Source: Siphonodentalium dalli (taxonomy: Eukaryota > Mollusca > Scaphopoda > Gadilida > Siphonodentaliidae). From it: a stretch of 64,000 nt of DNA. Below are positions 1 to 10,328 of this stretch, piece by piece. The stretch covers positions 85,658,324-85,722,323 of the forward strand of contig CP136061.1 in the NCBI GenBank assembly GCA_032622095.1, in the 5' to 3' direction. Every line of letters begins with the position of its first letter. Positions within the stretch are counted from its first letter, which is position 1. Position numbers and translations under genes: made by a program. Below the pieces are notes generated by a model, which was given only the letters and a program-made list of their open reading frames with translations, was not told where the DNA came from and made no database searches.

Positions 1-99
1 GAATTTAGTGATGCTAGCCCATTATGCGGGATAGCGTCACTAAATTCACCCTCTGGGGACCTCATTCTGCAAATGACAGACACGCTATTTGCAGGCTTG
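1..99 (+). repeat. Hairpin repeat family, copy 1 (cut by window edge)
   Basis: This is the right part of a repeat that recurs at 2.4, 5.7, 8.1, 44.6, 44.8, 52.3 and 59.3 kb. The full unit has a stem of about 40 bp around a short loop. Here only 16 nt of the left arm remain, and the right arm is 32-70. The unit ends at CAGGCTTG (92-99), the same 3' end as in the other copies. Confidence 0.8.
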
Positions 100-974
100 G
101 TAAAGGATGACTCTACTGACTCGAGAGGATCTTGAAATATTCTGGTCGCGCATTGGTAAACAAAAGTGAAACCTAGTGAATCGGTCGATTGCGTAATCTA
201 GTGTGAAATTGAAAACTTCTATATCCCCTTCTGGGCAATATCAAAATTTATGAAACATAGATTTTTTTATAAATCAAAATGAACGTATAATGAATATGTG
301 TTATATGCACAATGTGTTTTGTATCGATTCATGTATCGCGACGAGGCTAGTTTTAGTGGCCATATAGCAACGAGGCGCTATGTGGCCATTAAAACTAGCC
401 AATTTATGATACATGCATCGGTAAAAACACATTGTATATATAACACGTTTATCTATAATTGGTGTGACAGAATTCACCACACAAATTACATTTTAGGAGT
501 TGATTAAATGCCATAAAAATCATTGGATTAGTGTCTGATGATAGCTTTCATGAGTAAATTCTCTTAACCTGCAAATTAGGTCGATTTGCTAAATTGTCCC
601 AACCTGCGAATATGCCTAATGGAAATTGAATGCAATGGACAATATATGTTAAACACCTGCGTTTTTTTATATAATTTTATAATAAATACTCAACAATACA
701 TATTAGTCACTTTGTAATATGTTATACCACAATACCCATGATGGGAGACAATGAAATAATGTTAAAAGTTAAAACCTAGGTACTATTTTTTATATATGTA
801 AGAATATAGGTTGGAATGTTGTTTTGATTTTTCACGCAATTGATCAGACGTCAGTTCATTCATGATTTTGAACAAGTGAATGATGTCATGTGCACCTTGT
901 ACTGCAACTGCAGTAACGATCAGGTGTTTTTATCAGGGAATTACATAAGAAATGGTAGATAAATAGCAGATACC
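100..974. other. ATG5 intron or gene body, no exon seen
   Basis: On the gene's minus strand this lies downstream of ATG5 exon 2, so it should be intronic. It is AT-rich. A fragment resembling the left end of the hairpin repeat (CTATATCCCC) occurs near 218, and a palindromic MITE lies at 296-449. No ATG5 second coding exon was recognised here. Confidence 0.5.
296..449. mobile_element. Palindromic (snap-back) MITE
   Basis: The two halves are inverted copies: GTGGCCATATAGC on the left pairs with GCGCTATGTGGCC on the right, and the pairing extends outward through GTGTTTT / AAAACAC to about 296 and 449. The short ORF across it only reflects the palindrome. No target duplication was resolved. Confidence 0.7.
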
Positions 975-1119
975 TGAGGGTTTTGGTTGAATACTTGAAT
1001 TATCTCATTCGTGGCTACAAGGAAATACAGAATTTCCACTCACGGCTTTCAGTGGAGATTCTGAATTTTCTTGTAATGCCATGAATGAGAAGATGGGTAT
1101 TCAACCAAAAAAACCCTTA
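975..1119. mobile_element. Palindromic MITE
   Basis: The ends GGGTTTTGGTTGAATAC and GTATTCAACCAAAAAAACCC are inverted copies, and the pairing runs to a centre near 1047. It is a small fold-back repeat of about 145 bp inside the presumed ATG5 intron. Confidence 0.7.
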
Positions 1120-1126
1120 AATGTTA

Positions 1127-1203
1127 TTTTATAATAAAATATTCGAAATAAATTCAATATTAATTGATAGAAGAATTTGTATAAAGAGATAAACCATGTT
1201 TAA
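1127..1203 (+). mobile_element. TTAAAG-A MITE family, right-end fragment
   Basis: The sequence matches the right terminal 80 bp of the family described at 26264-26791. It has the ATTCGAAATAAA core and the terminal inverted repeat AAAGAGATAAACCATG. It sits directly beside a second, longer copy. Confidence 0.65.
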
Positions 1204-1207
1204 GCTT

Positions 1208-1876
1208 GGAAAGATGGTCTATCACTTTGTAAACATGTGTTATATAGCGGGGTATAAAATATTAGATATGAATCGAAGACCCCTGTCCGGAATGCTTCTA
1301 TATATTAATATTGATTATATTTTGAACATTTTCTGGTCTAAAAACGTGTGGTTGCTTAGCTAACGAACAATAGTGGCTACTGTTAATAGAGACCAGAAAA
1401 TAAATTGTGTAATTTTGTCACAAATAAACGTTAATTGGACTCATTATCGCTTATAACTATGGAATTAAACAATTCAAACAATCAATCTGGGACATTTGAC
1501 ATTCGGGGTGAGGGTATGGGAACACCCTAGTGATCTCTATCGCTATATCATATTACCTGAATGGTCTGTTCTAACAATAGAACAATAAAGTGTCCCATTT
1601 AATTATCTCATTTTATAGTAAAATATTCAAAATATAATCAATATTAACTGATAGAAGCATTTCCGGGTCTTCAATTGATATTTATTATTTTATACCCATG
1701 AAACTATTTCAAAATTGTTACAGTAATGCCCTAAGTAATCTCCCCGAGAGCTTTCCGATGAATGGCAACAACCCATATTTCCGACTAAATCCTGAAAAGT
1801 TACCCATAATTCTGCTGTGGTTAAGAAATCGATTACTTAGGGCATTACTGTATATGAAGAGATAATCAATCTTTAA
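1208..1876 (+). mobile_element. TTAAAG-A MITE family, copy carrying a nested MITE
   Basis: The left end AAAGATGGTCTATCACTTT and the right end GAGATAATCAATCTTTAA are degenerate forms of the family TIR. Inside are the family landmarks: TAGCTAACGAACAATAG, the ATAAACGTTAATT core and CAATCTGGGACATTTGAC. A 130-bp CAGTAATG MITE has inserted near the right end at 1721-1850. Confidence 0.75.
1721..1850. mobile_element. CAGTAATGCC MITE with TA target duplication
   Basis: The inverted ends CAGTAATGCCCTAAGTAATC and GATTACTTAGGGCATTACTG are flanked by TA on both sides (1719-1720 and 1851-1852), as expected of Tc1/mariner-type transposition. Related copies are at 7229-7398 and 16710-16792, with a partial copy at about 5230-5304. 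Its position inside another MITE makes it the younger of the two. Confidence 0.85.
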
Positions 1877-1915
1877 TTTGGAAGCATATAATAAATATTA
1901 CTACATGTAACTTAC

Positions 1916-2023
1916 ATATATCGCATCAGGCTGTTCGGTCTCCACTTCCTCGTCGGCAAGTGCAAAGCAAACAGGAATTCGTCCTTCCCAAATCTCGCGT
2001 AAAATCTCACGATCTTCTGCCAT
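1916..2023 (-). CDS. ATG5: Autophagy protein 5, first coding exon
   Basis: The exon encodes 36 residues beginning MAEDREILREIWEGRIPVCF. This aligns without gaps to the ATG5 N terminus (human [20 protein letters not shown]), including the invariant W12, G14-R15-I16-P17 and C19-F20. ATG5 is the acceptor for ATG12 and, with ATG16, forms the complex that drives ATG8/LC3 lipidation on the phagophore; this part forms the N-terminal helix before the first ubiquitin-like fold. The exon ends after Y36 in phase 0 with donor GTAAGT (1915-1910). A pyrimidine-rich acceptor ends at 2046, so the exon starts at 2045 with 22 nt of 5' UTR and an upstream non-coding exon must exist. The remaining coding exons lie to the left, mostly or wholly outside the window. 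Confidence 0.9.
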
Positions 2024-2045
2024 ACTAAGCAATAGCAAGCAACAT

Positions 2046-2404
2046 CTGAAAGAAACATGAGGTATGAATGATAAGCAAATGTGAAGTACATATCATGATT
2101 AAAAAATTTCATTTTTCAAAATAATAATCACATGATTCCCACTTGGCTGGGAAACGTTTCTGTTGATTAATATTAATTATATTTCGAATTTTTTTAAGGT
2201 ATAAACATGTGTGATAATTTATTTAACCAGAAATTTTATTGTGTAATTTTGTCATAAATAAACGTTAATTAGATCATTATCATTTTACAATACAATAAAA
2301 TAATACAAACAAAATCAATCTGGAACATTTGACGTGGAGCTTAGCAATGGGAGAACTATAATAATCATCTATCGTTATCTGATATCTCCTGAACTGTTTT
2401 TTAA
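2046..2404. other. ATG5 5' UTR intron with decayed MITE
   Basis: The acceptor TTTCTTTCAG (minus strand, 2055-2046) bounds this intron. From about 2160 to 2400 the sequence is a worn TTAAAG-A copy, recognisable by ATTTTGTCATAAATAAACG and CAATCTGGAACATTTGAC. No non-coding first exon or promoter could be placed. Confidence 0.55.
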
Positions 2405-2586
2405 AACAATGTTAATTTGATACTATAGATGCTTCCCAGAAGATGAGACCTAAGCAGAATGAGGTCTCCAGACTGAGTCCAGAGGGTGAATTTGATGATG
2501 CTAGCCCACTGTGCGGGATAGCGTCACTAAATTCACCCTCTGGGGACCTCATTCTGCAAACGACAGGCACACTATTTGCAGGCCTG
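2405..2586 (+). repeat. Hairpin repeat family, copy 2
   Basis: Arms GCAGAATGAGGTC (from 2454) and GACCTCATTCTGC (to 2557) enclose the loop near GCCCACTGTGCGGGA. The unit ends at CAGGCCTG. The stretch 2405-2445 is the unfilled equivalent of the site into which the 6005-8133 element inserted in another copy. Confidence 0.8.
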
Positions 2587-2832
2587 AGTACTCCACACAA
2601 CGGGGCCTAATCTCGAGAGTATCAATTCTAAGAATATTATTTCCTCTCAGTCAATTAGATATATCTCTCAAATGTAACACTGAACATACATGTACGAAAT
2701 GATTCGATAGTTTTGGCGATGTTAATCACTTGAAATTACCAACAACATCAAACTAAAATATCTGACAAGTCGCCATCCGAGTCACAGGCTATAAATAGAT
2801 GAATGTGTCTGTTATGGATGTTACAATTAAGA

Positions 2833-3706
2833 AATGGATGTTTGTTTTCTTGCATTCAATAGAGTATGGAAGCAAGTTGGTCTGACATTTTGTGTGGAAC
2901 GCAAAAGCTATCCATACATACAAATCGTCGCATCAGTGCTATAATGTCGTAACCCACATTTTCAACTTTCCAAGAAAATGAAGGTTGAAGTTTTCATACA
3001 ACATTTCTCCTAATGTTGACAAAGCATGACGTATTGTTGTATTTATCCCAATGAAAACTGACATTAGCTGTTCATTGAACCACATATTTTGTCTGTTTAC
3101 TCCCTCGTTTTCTTTTAAAAAGCAATAACTTGTTTGGAGATATGACCTTTTGCGTACACCAACGACGATTGGTTTCCGTGCTATAAGGAAGTTGTGCTAA
3201 TAAATAGAGATTAAGCTAAATATGGTGGCAATCGCATGTATCTATGAACTAAAAAGTGCCTATTCTACATGAATATTCACTCATGTGCATCATCATACAG
3301 AAATTTGTGGAAAAATCACAAAATTTAAATCACCAAATGATCACGTGACTAACATGGAGATACGACCATATAGCACACACTTTTGAGAATCTACAAACAC
3401 AAAACAGAAGTCACGTGGACAACCTGAAGCATTCGATTGGCTGATGTTGGACATACGACCTTATAGCACGAATAATTGTGAAGATCGCTGGAGATACAAC
3501 ATTAGTGTCACTGGTTTGTGAGAATATTTGCCATCCAATGTAAAAAGAGTTTGGCCCATCGGATTGGCTTTTTTCTCACGATTCGAATGATATCAAATAC
3601 TCATTTCCCGCCAAAATGGAGCTACAACCTTATAGCACTGATGCGACGAAATGTCAGACCAACTGTCATCCATACTCTATGGAACGCAACAAAATCAACA
3701 TCCATT
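2833..3706. mobile_element. DNA transposon remnant with about 110-bp TIRs
   Basis: Inverted ends begin AATGGATGTT. They share AGAGTATGGA, GTTGGTCTGACATTT and CGTCGCATCAGTGCTATAA (2833-2950 against 3600-3706). The interior repeats a degenerate motif of the type GGAGATACGACCWTATAGCAC several times. No transposase is visible and no TSD was resolved. Confidence 0.65.
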
Positions 3707-3721
3707 ACTTATGCTGAGGGG

Positions 3722-3998
3722 TTACTCTCACTAAAAAATGTGCTGAAGGGTACACAGGTTTTGAAAAATGTGCTGAAGGGTACACAGGGTATGTGATTGG
3801 CTCTAATGCAGTTAATTTTAATATGTGTGTTCCCTGAAAGTCTGGCGTCTATCAGCAGTTCTTTTTCAGTTCATTTTAATTTATTTCGGAACATATACAA
3901 TTACTATCAAACAGAAATCATGGCAGAAAACGAAAAGTCATTTTGAACGAGATTTCAAAACCTGTGTACCCTTCAGCACATTTTTTGGTGAGAGTGAC
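3722..3998. mobile_element. MITE with 45-bp TIRs and internal duplication
   Basis: The left end (TTACTCTCACTAAAAAATG, then TGCTGAAGGGTACACAGG) is repeated in inverse at 3950-3998. A 30-bp unit (GTGCTGAAGGGTACACAGG plus spacer) is duplicated next to the left TIR (about 3739-3790). The short ORF here has no recognisable protein content. Confidence 0.65.
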
Positions 3999-4024
3999 AG
4001 TGAAATAACAAAAACAACAGTGAA

Positions 4025-4422
4025 ATGTGACCCGCCATATCAAATCCAGTCGTAAGTCTGGATTTTTTTTACCCTGTACCAATGCATTCTCTTATATATG
4101 CGAGTCGACCATAGGTCGCCTCGCATATATAAGAGAATGCATTGGCCTAACAATTTTTTACAATTTTAATAATTTTTTCTTGTATTCTTTAACAATTTCA
4201 CCCATACAGAGCCCCAGACAAACATGAGCAGACAACACTCTTCTATATGCTTCTATATATGTGTGGGGCTCCCTGCAGGGTTATGGATGTTTTTTATTTT
4301 ATGTCCTAAAAATTGTCAGAAACATTTATTTAAAAAAAATGATAAAAAATTGTTAGGCCATTGCATTGGCACAGGGTAAAAAAATCCCGACTTACGACTG
4401 GATTTGATATGGTGGGTCACAT
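4025..4422. mobile_element. 398-bp MITE with 5-bp TSD and a 67-bp palindrome
   Basis: TIRs start ATGTGACCC and run about 60 bp, through CATATCAAATCCAGTCGTAAG. They are flanked by GTGAA on both sides (4020-4024, 4423-4427). At 4079-4145 lies a near-perfect palindrome with arms CCAATGCATTCTCTTATATA and its complement. Related fragments occur at 45270-45401 and 59940-60040. Confidence 0.75.
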
Positions 4423-4427
4423 GTGAA

Positions 4428-4475
4428 TAGCTCAGAGGTCGTCCACAAACCAACTGAGCTATCCATCCCCTAATT
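4428..4475 (-). other. tRNA-like A-box fragment (SINE head?)
   Basis: On the minus strand GGATGGATAGCTCAGTTGG contains a perfect RNA polymerase III A box (TAGCTCAGTTGG, 4461-4450). The expected B box is not found, because the MITE at 4025-4422 begins where it should lie. It could be a truncated tRNA-derived SINE or a chance match. Confidence 0.35.
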
Positions 4476-5229
4476 AATAGATCACTAACTACCCTATGCA
4501 TATCATTGTGAGCGCCTACTTTTTTAGAGTTTCTGGAGTTCCATCGACCCAGTCACCCTGGGTCGGTGGTAGATGCCCGTAGAGACCAGTACAAAACCTG
4601 TGAACTTTTTGATGTTCTGAGCCATTCTTACAGGGAACTTTATAACGTTGAACAAACAAGGCAGGAAATATATCTGTTTGTTAATACTCATTCCTCAATA
4701 ATCTACTTCACATTTGGGGGTGATCCCAGCTCGAGATTGCATTCTTTTTTGTGACTTTTGTGAGCTGATATCACAAAAAAACATTGAATTAATTACCCGA
4801 GAGAAATTTCATAATTGTAAGTGACGCAAAGCAAAATCTCACAGTCACTTAAATCGGAAACAGGACATTTCGTACCATAGGAAGAGATAATCTTTAACCA
4901 AAATATTGCAAAATTGAAATAAATTCATTTGGATCAAAACAATTTAAATATCTAAAATTATTTTTTATTTACCACCACACTAGATATGCCAGTTTGTTAT
5001 ACCACTGATATTTCTTTCCAGGTTATCACAGATGGCAGCATAGTACATGCAATACCGGTGTTAGCATTTTTGAGCTCTACAGATATGCCGCCAAAATTTG
5101 GGGTTTATGGTTGCTCCATTAAAACCAACAATGGTACGGGGAGGGCTGGCACTGACATATTCCATACAAGAATAAAGCGACGAATATACCGTATTTACAT
5201 CCTGCTATCGAGTGGTCCAATGCTGCTTC
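4476..5229. other. No gene recognised
   Basis: This is AT-rich sequence with short open frames of no recognisable content. A phrase like CATTTCGTACCATAG near 4866 resembles one TIR unit of the 6005-8133 element. Nothing else can be supported. Confidence 0.4.
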
Positions 5230-5304
5230 CTGATGAATGGCAACAAGCCATAGTTACCCATAATTTTGCTGTGGTTAAGGGGTCGATTACTTAGAGCATT
5301 ACTG
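5230..5304 (+). mobile_element. CAGTAATG MITE, right-end fragment
   Basis: The sequence from TGATGAATGGCAACAA to AGAGCATTACTG, followed by TA, matches the right half of the copy at 1721-1850. The left end is not present. Confidence 0.65.
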
Positions 5305-5690
5305 TAATCTTAATGTAATTATTGACCACCTGTGTTGATCACCCTGGTAATATTGCGGTATTATACTGCGGTAACCTGCAACACTGTGGTAAGGTTACTG
5401 CTTCAACACCGCACATACTGCAGTTACACCATGATGCATGTGGTCATAAACCACACGGTACCATAACTCTGCTAAAGTGACCGTTTCGATACCGCTGTGG
5501 ATATTACTGTACACTACCGGTAGTACCGTGGTTATTATTACTGGGGTATCACCCAGTTTTCATGTCAATTACTTTGTGGATAGCGGTTAAAAAGGAATCA
5601 GCCACCACCGACATGACAGTGAAGTTAGTTGACGAGAAAAAGATGAGGCGGTATCTGAGTGCGATCACTATCAAGAGAACCAAGCTCAGC
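5305..5690. other. CGGTA-rich imperfect inverted repeats
   Basis: From about 5330 to 5555 the motifs TACTGCGGTAAC, CTGTGGTAAGG, ACCGTGGTTATT and their complements recur in both orientations, as in a worn fold-back repeat. No coding potential was seen. Confidence 0.4.
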
Positions 5691-5939
5691 TAGCCTGCAA
5701 ATAGCGTGTCTGTCATTTGCAGAATGAGGTCCCCAGAGGGTGAATTTAGTGACGCTATCCCATATAGTGGGCTAGCATCACTAAATTCACCCTCTGGGGA
5801 CCTCATTCTGCTTAGGCCGTCAACTGATATGGCAGACCTAGGATCAGATTGAAGTTCCCCAGTTGAAGGTGGTGATGTTCAACCATTGGGCACCTCAAAA
5901 TTAAGAATTTTATCATCTGCAAATTAGGGGATATTGAAA
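5691..5939 (-). repeat. Hairpin repeat family, copy 3 (full length)
   Basis: This is the clearest near-complete copy, in reverse orientation. The stem arms are 5719-5757 and 5773-5811, with almost perfect pairing, and the loop is near CCCATATAGTGGG. On the minus strand the unit starts at AATATCCCCTAATTTGC and ends at TTGCAGGC. A second copy begins immediately to the right in the opposite orientation. Confidence 0.85.
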
Positions 5940-6004
5940 CTTCCTAGAATTGAAAAAGTAACCAAAAACAATGTTAATTTAATACTATATATACTCCCCA
6001 GAAG

Positions 6005-8133
6005 GGGTGCTGGACGTTTCGTACCTTGGTCGTTTCGTACAAAGACGTTTCGTACACTCTGGTCGATTCGTACCATTATTTTGGTTGTTTCGTACCAAAC
6101 TTTTTGGTCGTTTCATTCCATCGAAAAAAAATATTGTAATTACTAGCGTTGAATGAAAAGATGTCTATTACCATTGTTTTATTTCTGTATTAATATATGT
6201 GTATATACTAGCTAGTAATCATGAAATCGGCGGTACCAGGTTTGTTCAGTATACTTGGTATGTTGTTACAGCGAAGGGTTGCCGATCACTGATTAGTCTT
6301 TAGAAGTGCTCATCAGTGATTTCACACTTTGCTGATGTGTCACCGAAAACAAAATTCGCACAAGCTGTGGAAAATTTCGCGATCTTGGACAGTCAGTACA
6401 ATCGGTATAAACGTTTGTAATGACATAACGTGTCTTGACAGCATTACCTGGAATTATATTTAATGCTTGATTCCTGATACACATATATAGTTACATTTCA
6501 GTGATCTTTCTAGAGCGTTCCTGAGCATGATAGAACTTCAAATAAAACATATTCGCCTTTGTCCCATTCTGGTGATTTGGGCTCGTTTTTAGCATGTTAC
6601 TAATTTTATAATAAGACGTAATCAAGACATGTGTTATCAGTTGTGTGAGTGATTACCATTCGCGCATAATTATTTCATAAATAAATATATCCGCTGCACG
6701 TAGATATAACCGTCACTTATATTGCTGGCCGTTGAAATCACTGACCCGACAAACTGATAAACCAAGACTTAACACATGGCAAATTACAGATCGGCATTGA
6801 TTTAAAACTTCGCACTTCATTGTGGACAGACTATAACTATCCGTATCTTTCACGAGAATATACCATCCCATTGCAGTTATAATTTTAAACATCTCAAGTC
6901 TTTAATTTGGAATATAGACACAAGAGATAGACACATGCGTGTATGTGGAACCCGTGCATGTTCTTTATTCCTGTTGCCAATTAAATATATATATGTATAT
7001 ATAAATATGTGTGTATGTATACTAATAAAACTGAACTGTGTGTGTGTGTGTTCATTTGTTTGTCGGTCTGACCTGCTATTGGTGACCAACCGGTTGGATC
7101 ATGACAAACAAAAATTGGAACACACAGTGAATTGTCACGTGGAGTGTCATGGGATAGGTACATCTGACGTCATGAGATTTAATTTGGAATTCATGAATAA
7201 TTTAAAAACATTTTTACATCTATATATACAGTATGCCCCAAGTAATCGACTCATTAAACATAGCAGAATTATGGGTAACATTTCAGGATTTAGTGGGAAA
7301 TATAGCCTGTTGACATTCATCTGAAAGCTCTCCTGAATCCCGAAAAGTTACCCATAATTCTGCTGTGTTTAAGGGGTCGATTACATAGGGCATTACTGTA
7401 TATTTCCGAATTTCTGTCTGTCTGCCTGTGTCTTTCTTCTATAAAAATTACAGGAGACCATCTAGATGATACCAAAGGGGTCTACTAGGGGTAACGTTTT
7501 ACGAGAAATATAATTTCAAAAGTAGCGTCATTCTTCATCTTTTATTTTTGCGAACTGATATGTTTATGATGTTCATGTATCATAATATAAGGTCTGAAGT
7601 ATACATGGTTGTAACTAAATACATACTTCAATAGTTGTGGAACGGATTAATCGAGATAAACAAAATTATGATCGAAAAGGTGAGCCACTACTTACCGGTA
7701 TATTCCATGACTTTTTAAAGTTATAGATATAGTTATAATTATTGTGGTTATGGTTACGGCTAGAGCATGGTTATGCTTATAGAAACATTTAGTATTGGGA
7801 CATGGTACGGGTTGCCGATAGGTATGGTTATGATTAAGGTTTAGGTTATGGGAAAGGTAATGATTGAGAGGGGATTTGGATAGGAATATATATGATAATT
7901 ATATGGAAGTACCGGGTATCAAACTTCCAATTGGAAGTTTAAAATTTCTAGTTAATACTGTTATTCATGTATGACTTTTATTTCGTTATAATAATAAAAC
8001 TTGAAAAAATTACGCTAGAATATTGTTTTTTCGATGGTACGAAACGACCAAAAAGATTGGTACGAAACAACCAAAATAATGGTACGAATCGACCAGAGTG
8101 TACGAAACGTCTTTGTACGAAACGTCTAGAAGC
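6005..8133. mobile_element. 2.1-kb transposon with tandem-repeat TIRs and 9-bp TSD
   Basis: Both ends consist of about five tandem units of the type GGTCGTTTCGTACC (6010-6120 and 8025-8130, inverted). The 9-bp duplication CCCCAGAAG flanks it (5996-6004 and 8134-8142). The unfilled site is seen at about 2430-2445 in another hairpin-repeat copy. A 9-bp TSD fits Mutator-like elements, but no transposase is recognisable inside. The interior holds a (TG)n run near 7040, a nested CAGTAATG MITE and GGTTAT-rich sequence at 7735-7870. Non-autonomous by appearance. Confidence 0.85.
7229..7398. mobile_element. CAGTAATG MITE nested in the 6005-8133 element
   Basis: TIRs CAGTATGCCCCAAGTAATCG and CGATTACATAGGGCATTACTG-type ends are flanked by TA (7227-7228, 7399-7400). 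At 170 bp it is longer than its sister at 16710-16792. Confidence 0.8.
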
Positions 8134-8262
8134 CCCCAGAAGATGAGGCCTAAGCAGAATGAGGTCTCCAGTGGGTGAATTTGGTGATGCTAGCCCACTG
8201 TGTGGGATAGCGTCACTAAATTCACCCTATGCCCTACGGGGACCTCATTCTGCAAATGACAA
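8134..8262 (+). repeat. Hairpin repeat family, copy 4 (split by a transposon)
   Basis: The left piece of this copy is 5965-6004 and the rest continues here from the second CCCCAGAAG. Arms GCAGAATGAGGTC (from 8154) and GACCTCATTCTGC (to 8253) are present. A small insertion interrupts the right arm near CCCTATGCCCTACGGGG. Confidence 0.8.
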
Positions 8263-8854
8263 TCTATTTTTTCGTGCCTGGTTCCATTTCATTCTGTGCT
8301 GTTCCATCTCTACATTTCTTGTTCCCACTTGCGTTTCTGTTCTCAATTTTGCTATATTCATATTCTTAACTTAGCCCAATAACTTATGCACTCACTGTAT
8401 CTTCTGTCTATGTTAGCGCCCAATCTGAGACCAAACAGTCGGAGACTAACAATATCCAGCCAATCACAGGTAATGTTGTTTCCGCGGGCTTTTCAGTCTC
8501 TAATTTGTCGTCGAGATGTAAACGTCGTACATCTCAGTGCTATTGTAATTCTTCAATGATTCGAAGAATGTCAATAAAGTTATAAAGTTACTATAACTGA
8601 AACTACGAATTGACATCTGACCTATGCTTTCCCAGGATGGGTTATCTCTTCAACTCTCGATCGTTGTCTACACGTCAGTTCGTATCATGTGATGTCATGA
8701 ATGCATGTGATGTTGGATGTCAAGCCTATAGATGTGTTGTGATGTCATCGTCTATATGTGTCTTGTGATGTTATGTTGGATGTGTTCCGTCTGCATCATT
8801 GAGGACGAAATAAATATATAGAAGACTTTTAAAGTAGTCTTAGTGTTCCATAGA
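8263..8854. other. Unassigned; possible solo LTR
   Basis: From about 8411 (TGTTAGCGCCC) to about 8610 (GAATTGACA) the stretch begins TG, ends CA and contains an AATAAA signal (8572). This shape is common in LTRs. No flanking duplication was found, so the call is weak. The rest is repetitive TGTGATGTCAT-type sequence. Confidence 0.25.
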
Positions 8855-8864
8855 CCCTGTCTGA

Positions 8865-10280
8865 ATACCAGTGACCTCGACCCACTGTGACTTCGACCCA
8901 TAGTGATTTCGACCCGATATGGTGATCTCGACCCGTTATATGTTTTTTTGAAGGAGTGACTTCGACCCGTTTTTTGTTTTATTTTTAATATTTTATTTCG
9001 TATTTAACTTGATAAGATTTAACATGGTACAAAATAATAATATATATATATAACAAATATAATCATATGATTAGGCCTATTGACATTACATCTAATATCA
9101 ATCAGATTCACTCCGTTGGTCCGTTGATGAGCGCGATTTCCCCCAGAAATTCTTTGATGTTGATATCGCCATCAATAAAATCATCCCAGAGGCGGAAGAT
9201 TTTCTCCTGGAATTGTCTGTAATTTTCTCTTTGTCTTTGCTTGACCTTTCTCGCGCTGACGAGCTTACATCCGATTGTCACAAACTGGCTCTCTATGTAC
9301 ATGGCTTTGGTCAGCATATACAATCCACTATTTGCGGATGTCTTCCCATACAGTTAGATGCTTGTTCACGGCTACTGTACTCATATGACTGACACGAGTA
9401 GTGCTCAGTTCAGCTTGTAGCATTGCTCGATTCACTGTGTGAAAACACAATTACTGACACCTGTGGCATAAAATTGTGAAAACACTTCAGGGCCATTCTC
9501 AGGTAACCGGGACCAATTTATAGCAACAACAAAAAATCTTCGATTTCGAATCTTGCTACCCGATTCGATTCGATTCGATTCGAAAGCGGTCGTGTGATTC
9601 GGGATATTTCGAATCGTTGTATAAAAGTCCTTTATCGCCCGCATTTTCCCCAAATAGTTAACAATAATCCACGACGTGCGGACTTGAATCTTTGCCTTGA
9701 ATCCGAATATCTAAATGTTCTGACAGACTCCATTATTTATTATCTCTATACACTGTATCAGTTAGTTTGTTTTCACAACTTGCAAACCTGGTACACATTT
9801 TACTTATTGACAAGGTGCAACTTTTGACTTGGTAACGTATCTGTCGCGACGATTTGCGACAACAACATATCGTGGTGTAAAATATACCGTTCCTGCTAAA
9901 TTTATGCCACCAACGACGTTCTAACAATGTCACGACCACAGACACGTCGACAAACCCAATACAAGTCCAACGTAGCCATTTTTGTGAGTTGTAGGATATT
10001 AAAATAAATTATTCCAACCGAGCTTGCGACAGGCTCTTTTGGTTGGATATGGGGTATATATCGCTACAGTGTGTCAAAATTATCATGGCGTTGTATCCAC
10101 ATTGTTTAAAACAAATCACAATTGGTCCCTGTTATCTGAGAATGGCTATTCAAATTAACGGCTACTAATTAGTGGGTCGAGGTCACTTATGGGAAAAATA
10201 CATACAGTGGGTCGAGATCACCATATCGGGTCGAAATCACTTTGGGTCGAAGTCACAGTAGGTCGAAATCACTGGCTACC
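8865..10280. mobile_element. 1.4-kb transposon with RGTGAYYTCGACCC-array TIRs and 10-bp TSD
   Basis: Each end carries four to five units of the form RGTGAYYTCGACCC (8868-8970 and about 10172-10275, inverted). The direct repeat CCCTGTCTGA lies on both flanks (8855-8864 and 10281-10290). The architecture matches the neighbour at 6005-8133: tandem-unit TIRs and a 9-10 bp TSD. It encloses a 71-residue ORF on the minus strand and a (CGATT)n run near 9565. Confidence 0.8.
9108..9323 (-). CDS. Unrecognised 71-residue ORF inside a transposon
   Basis: The reading frame has charged, helical-looking composition (KVKQRQRENYRQFQEKIF, then WDDFIDGDINIKEFL) and fewer A/T-rich codons than its surroundings, so it may be a real coding fragment. 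I do not recognise a family. It lies between the TIRs of the 8865-10280 element. It could be a transposon product or a host exon picked up by the element, as Mutator-like elements sometimes do. No splice sites were confirmed. Confidence 0.35.
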   Translation of the reverse strand: MYMLTKAMYIESQFVTIGCKLVSARKVKQRQRENYRQFQEKIFRLWDDFIDGDINIKEFLGEIALINGPTE

Positions 10281-10328
10281 CCCTGTCTGATCAGACTCAG
10301 AGCATTTAATATTTTGTGACAAGCAAGG

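Noticed and set aside
298..507. 69-codon frame near the left edge
   Set aside because: It runs through the arms of a palindromic MITE and has no protein features.
4428..4475. Functional tRNA gene
   Set aside because: Only the A box is present; no B box, anticodon stem or acceptor pairing could be built.
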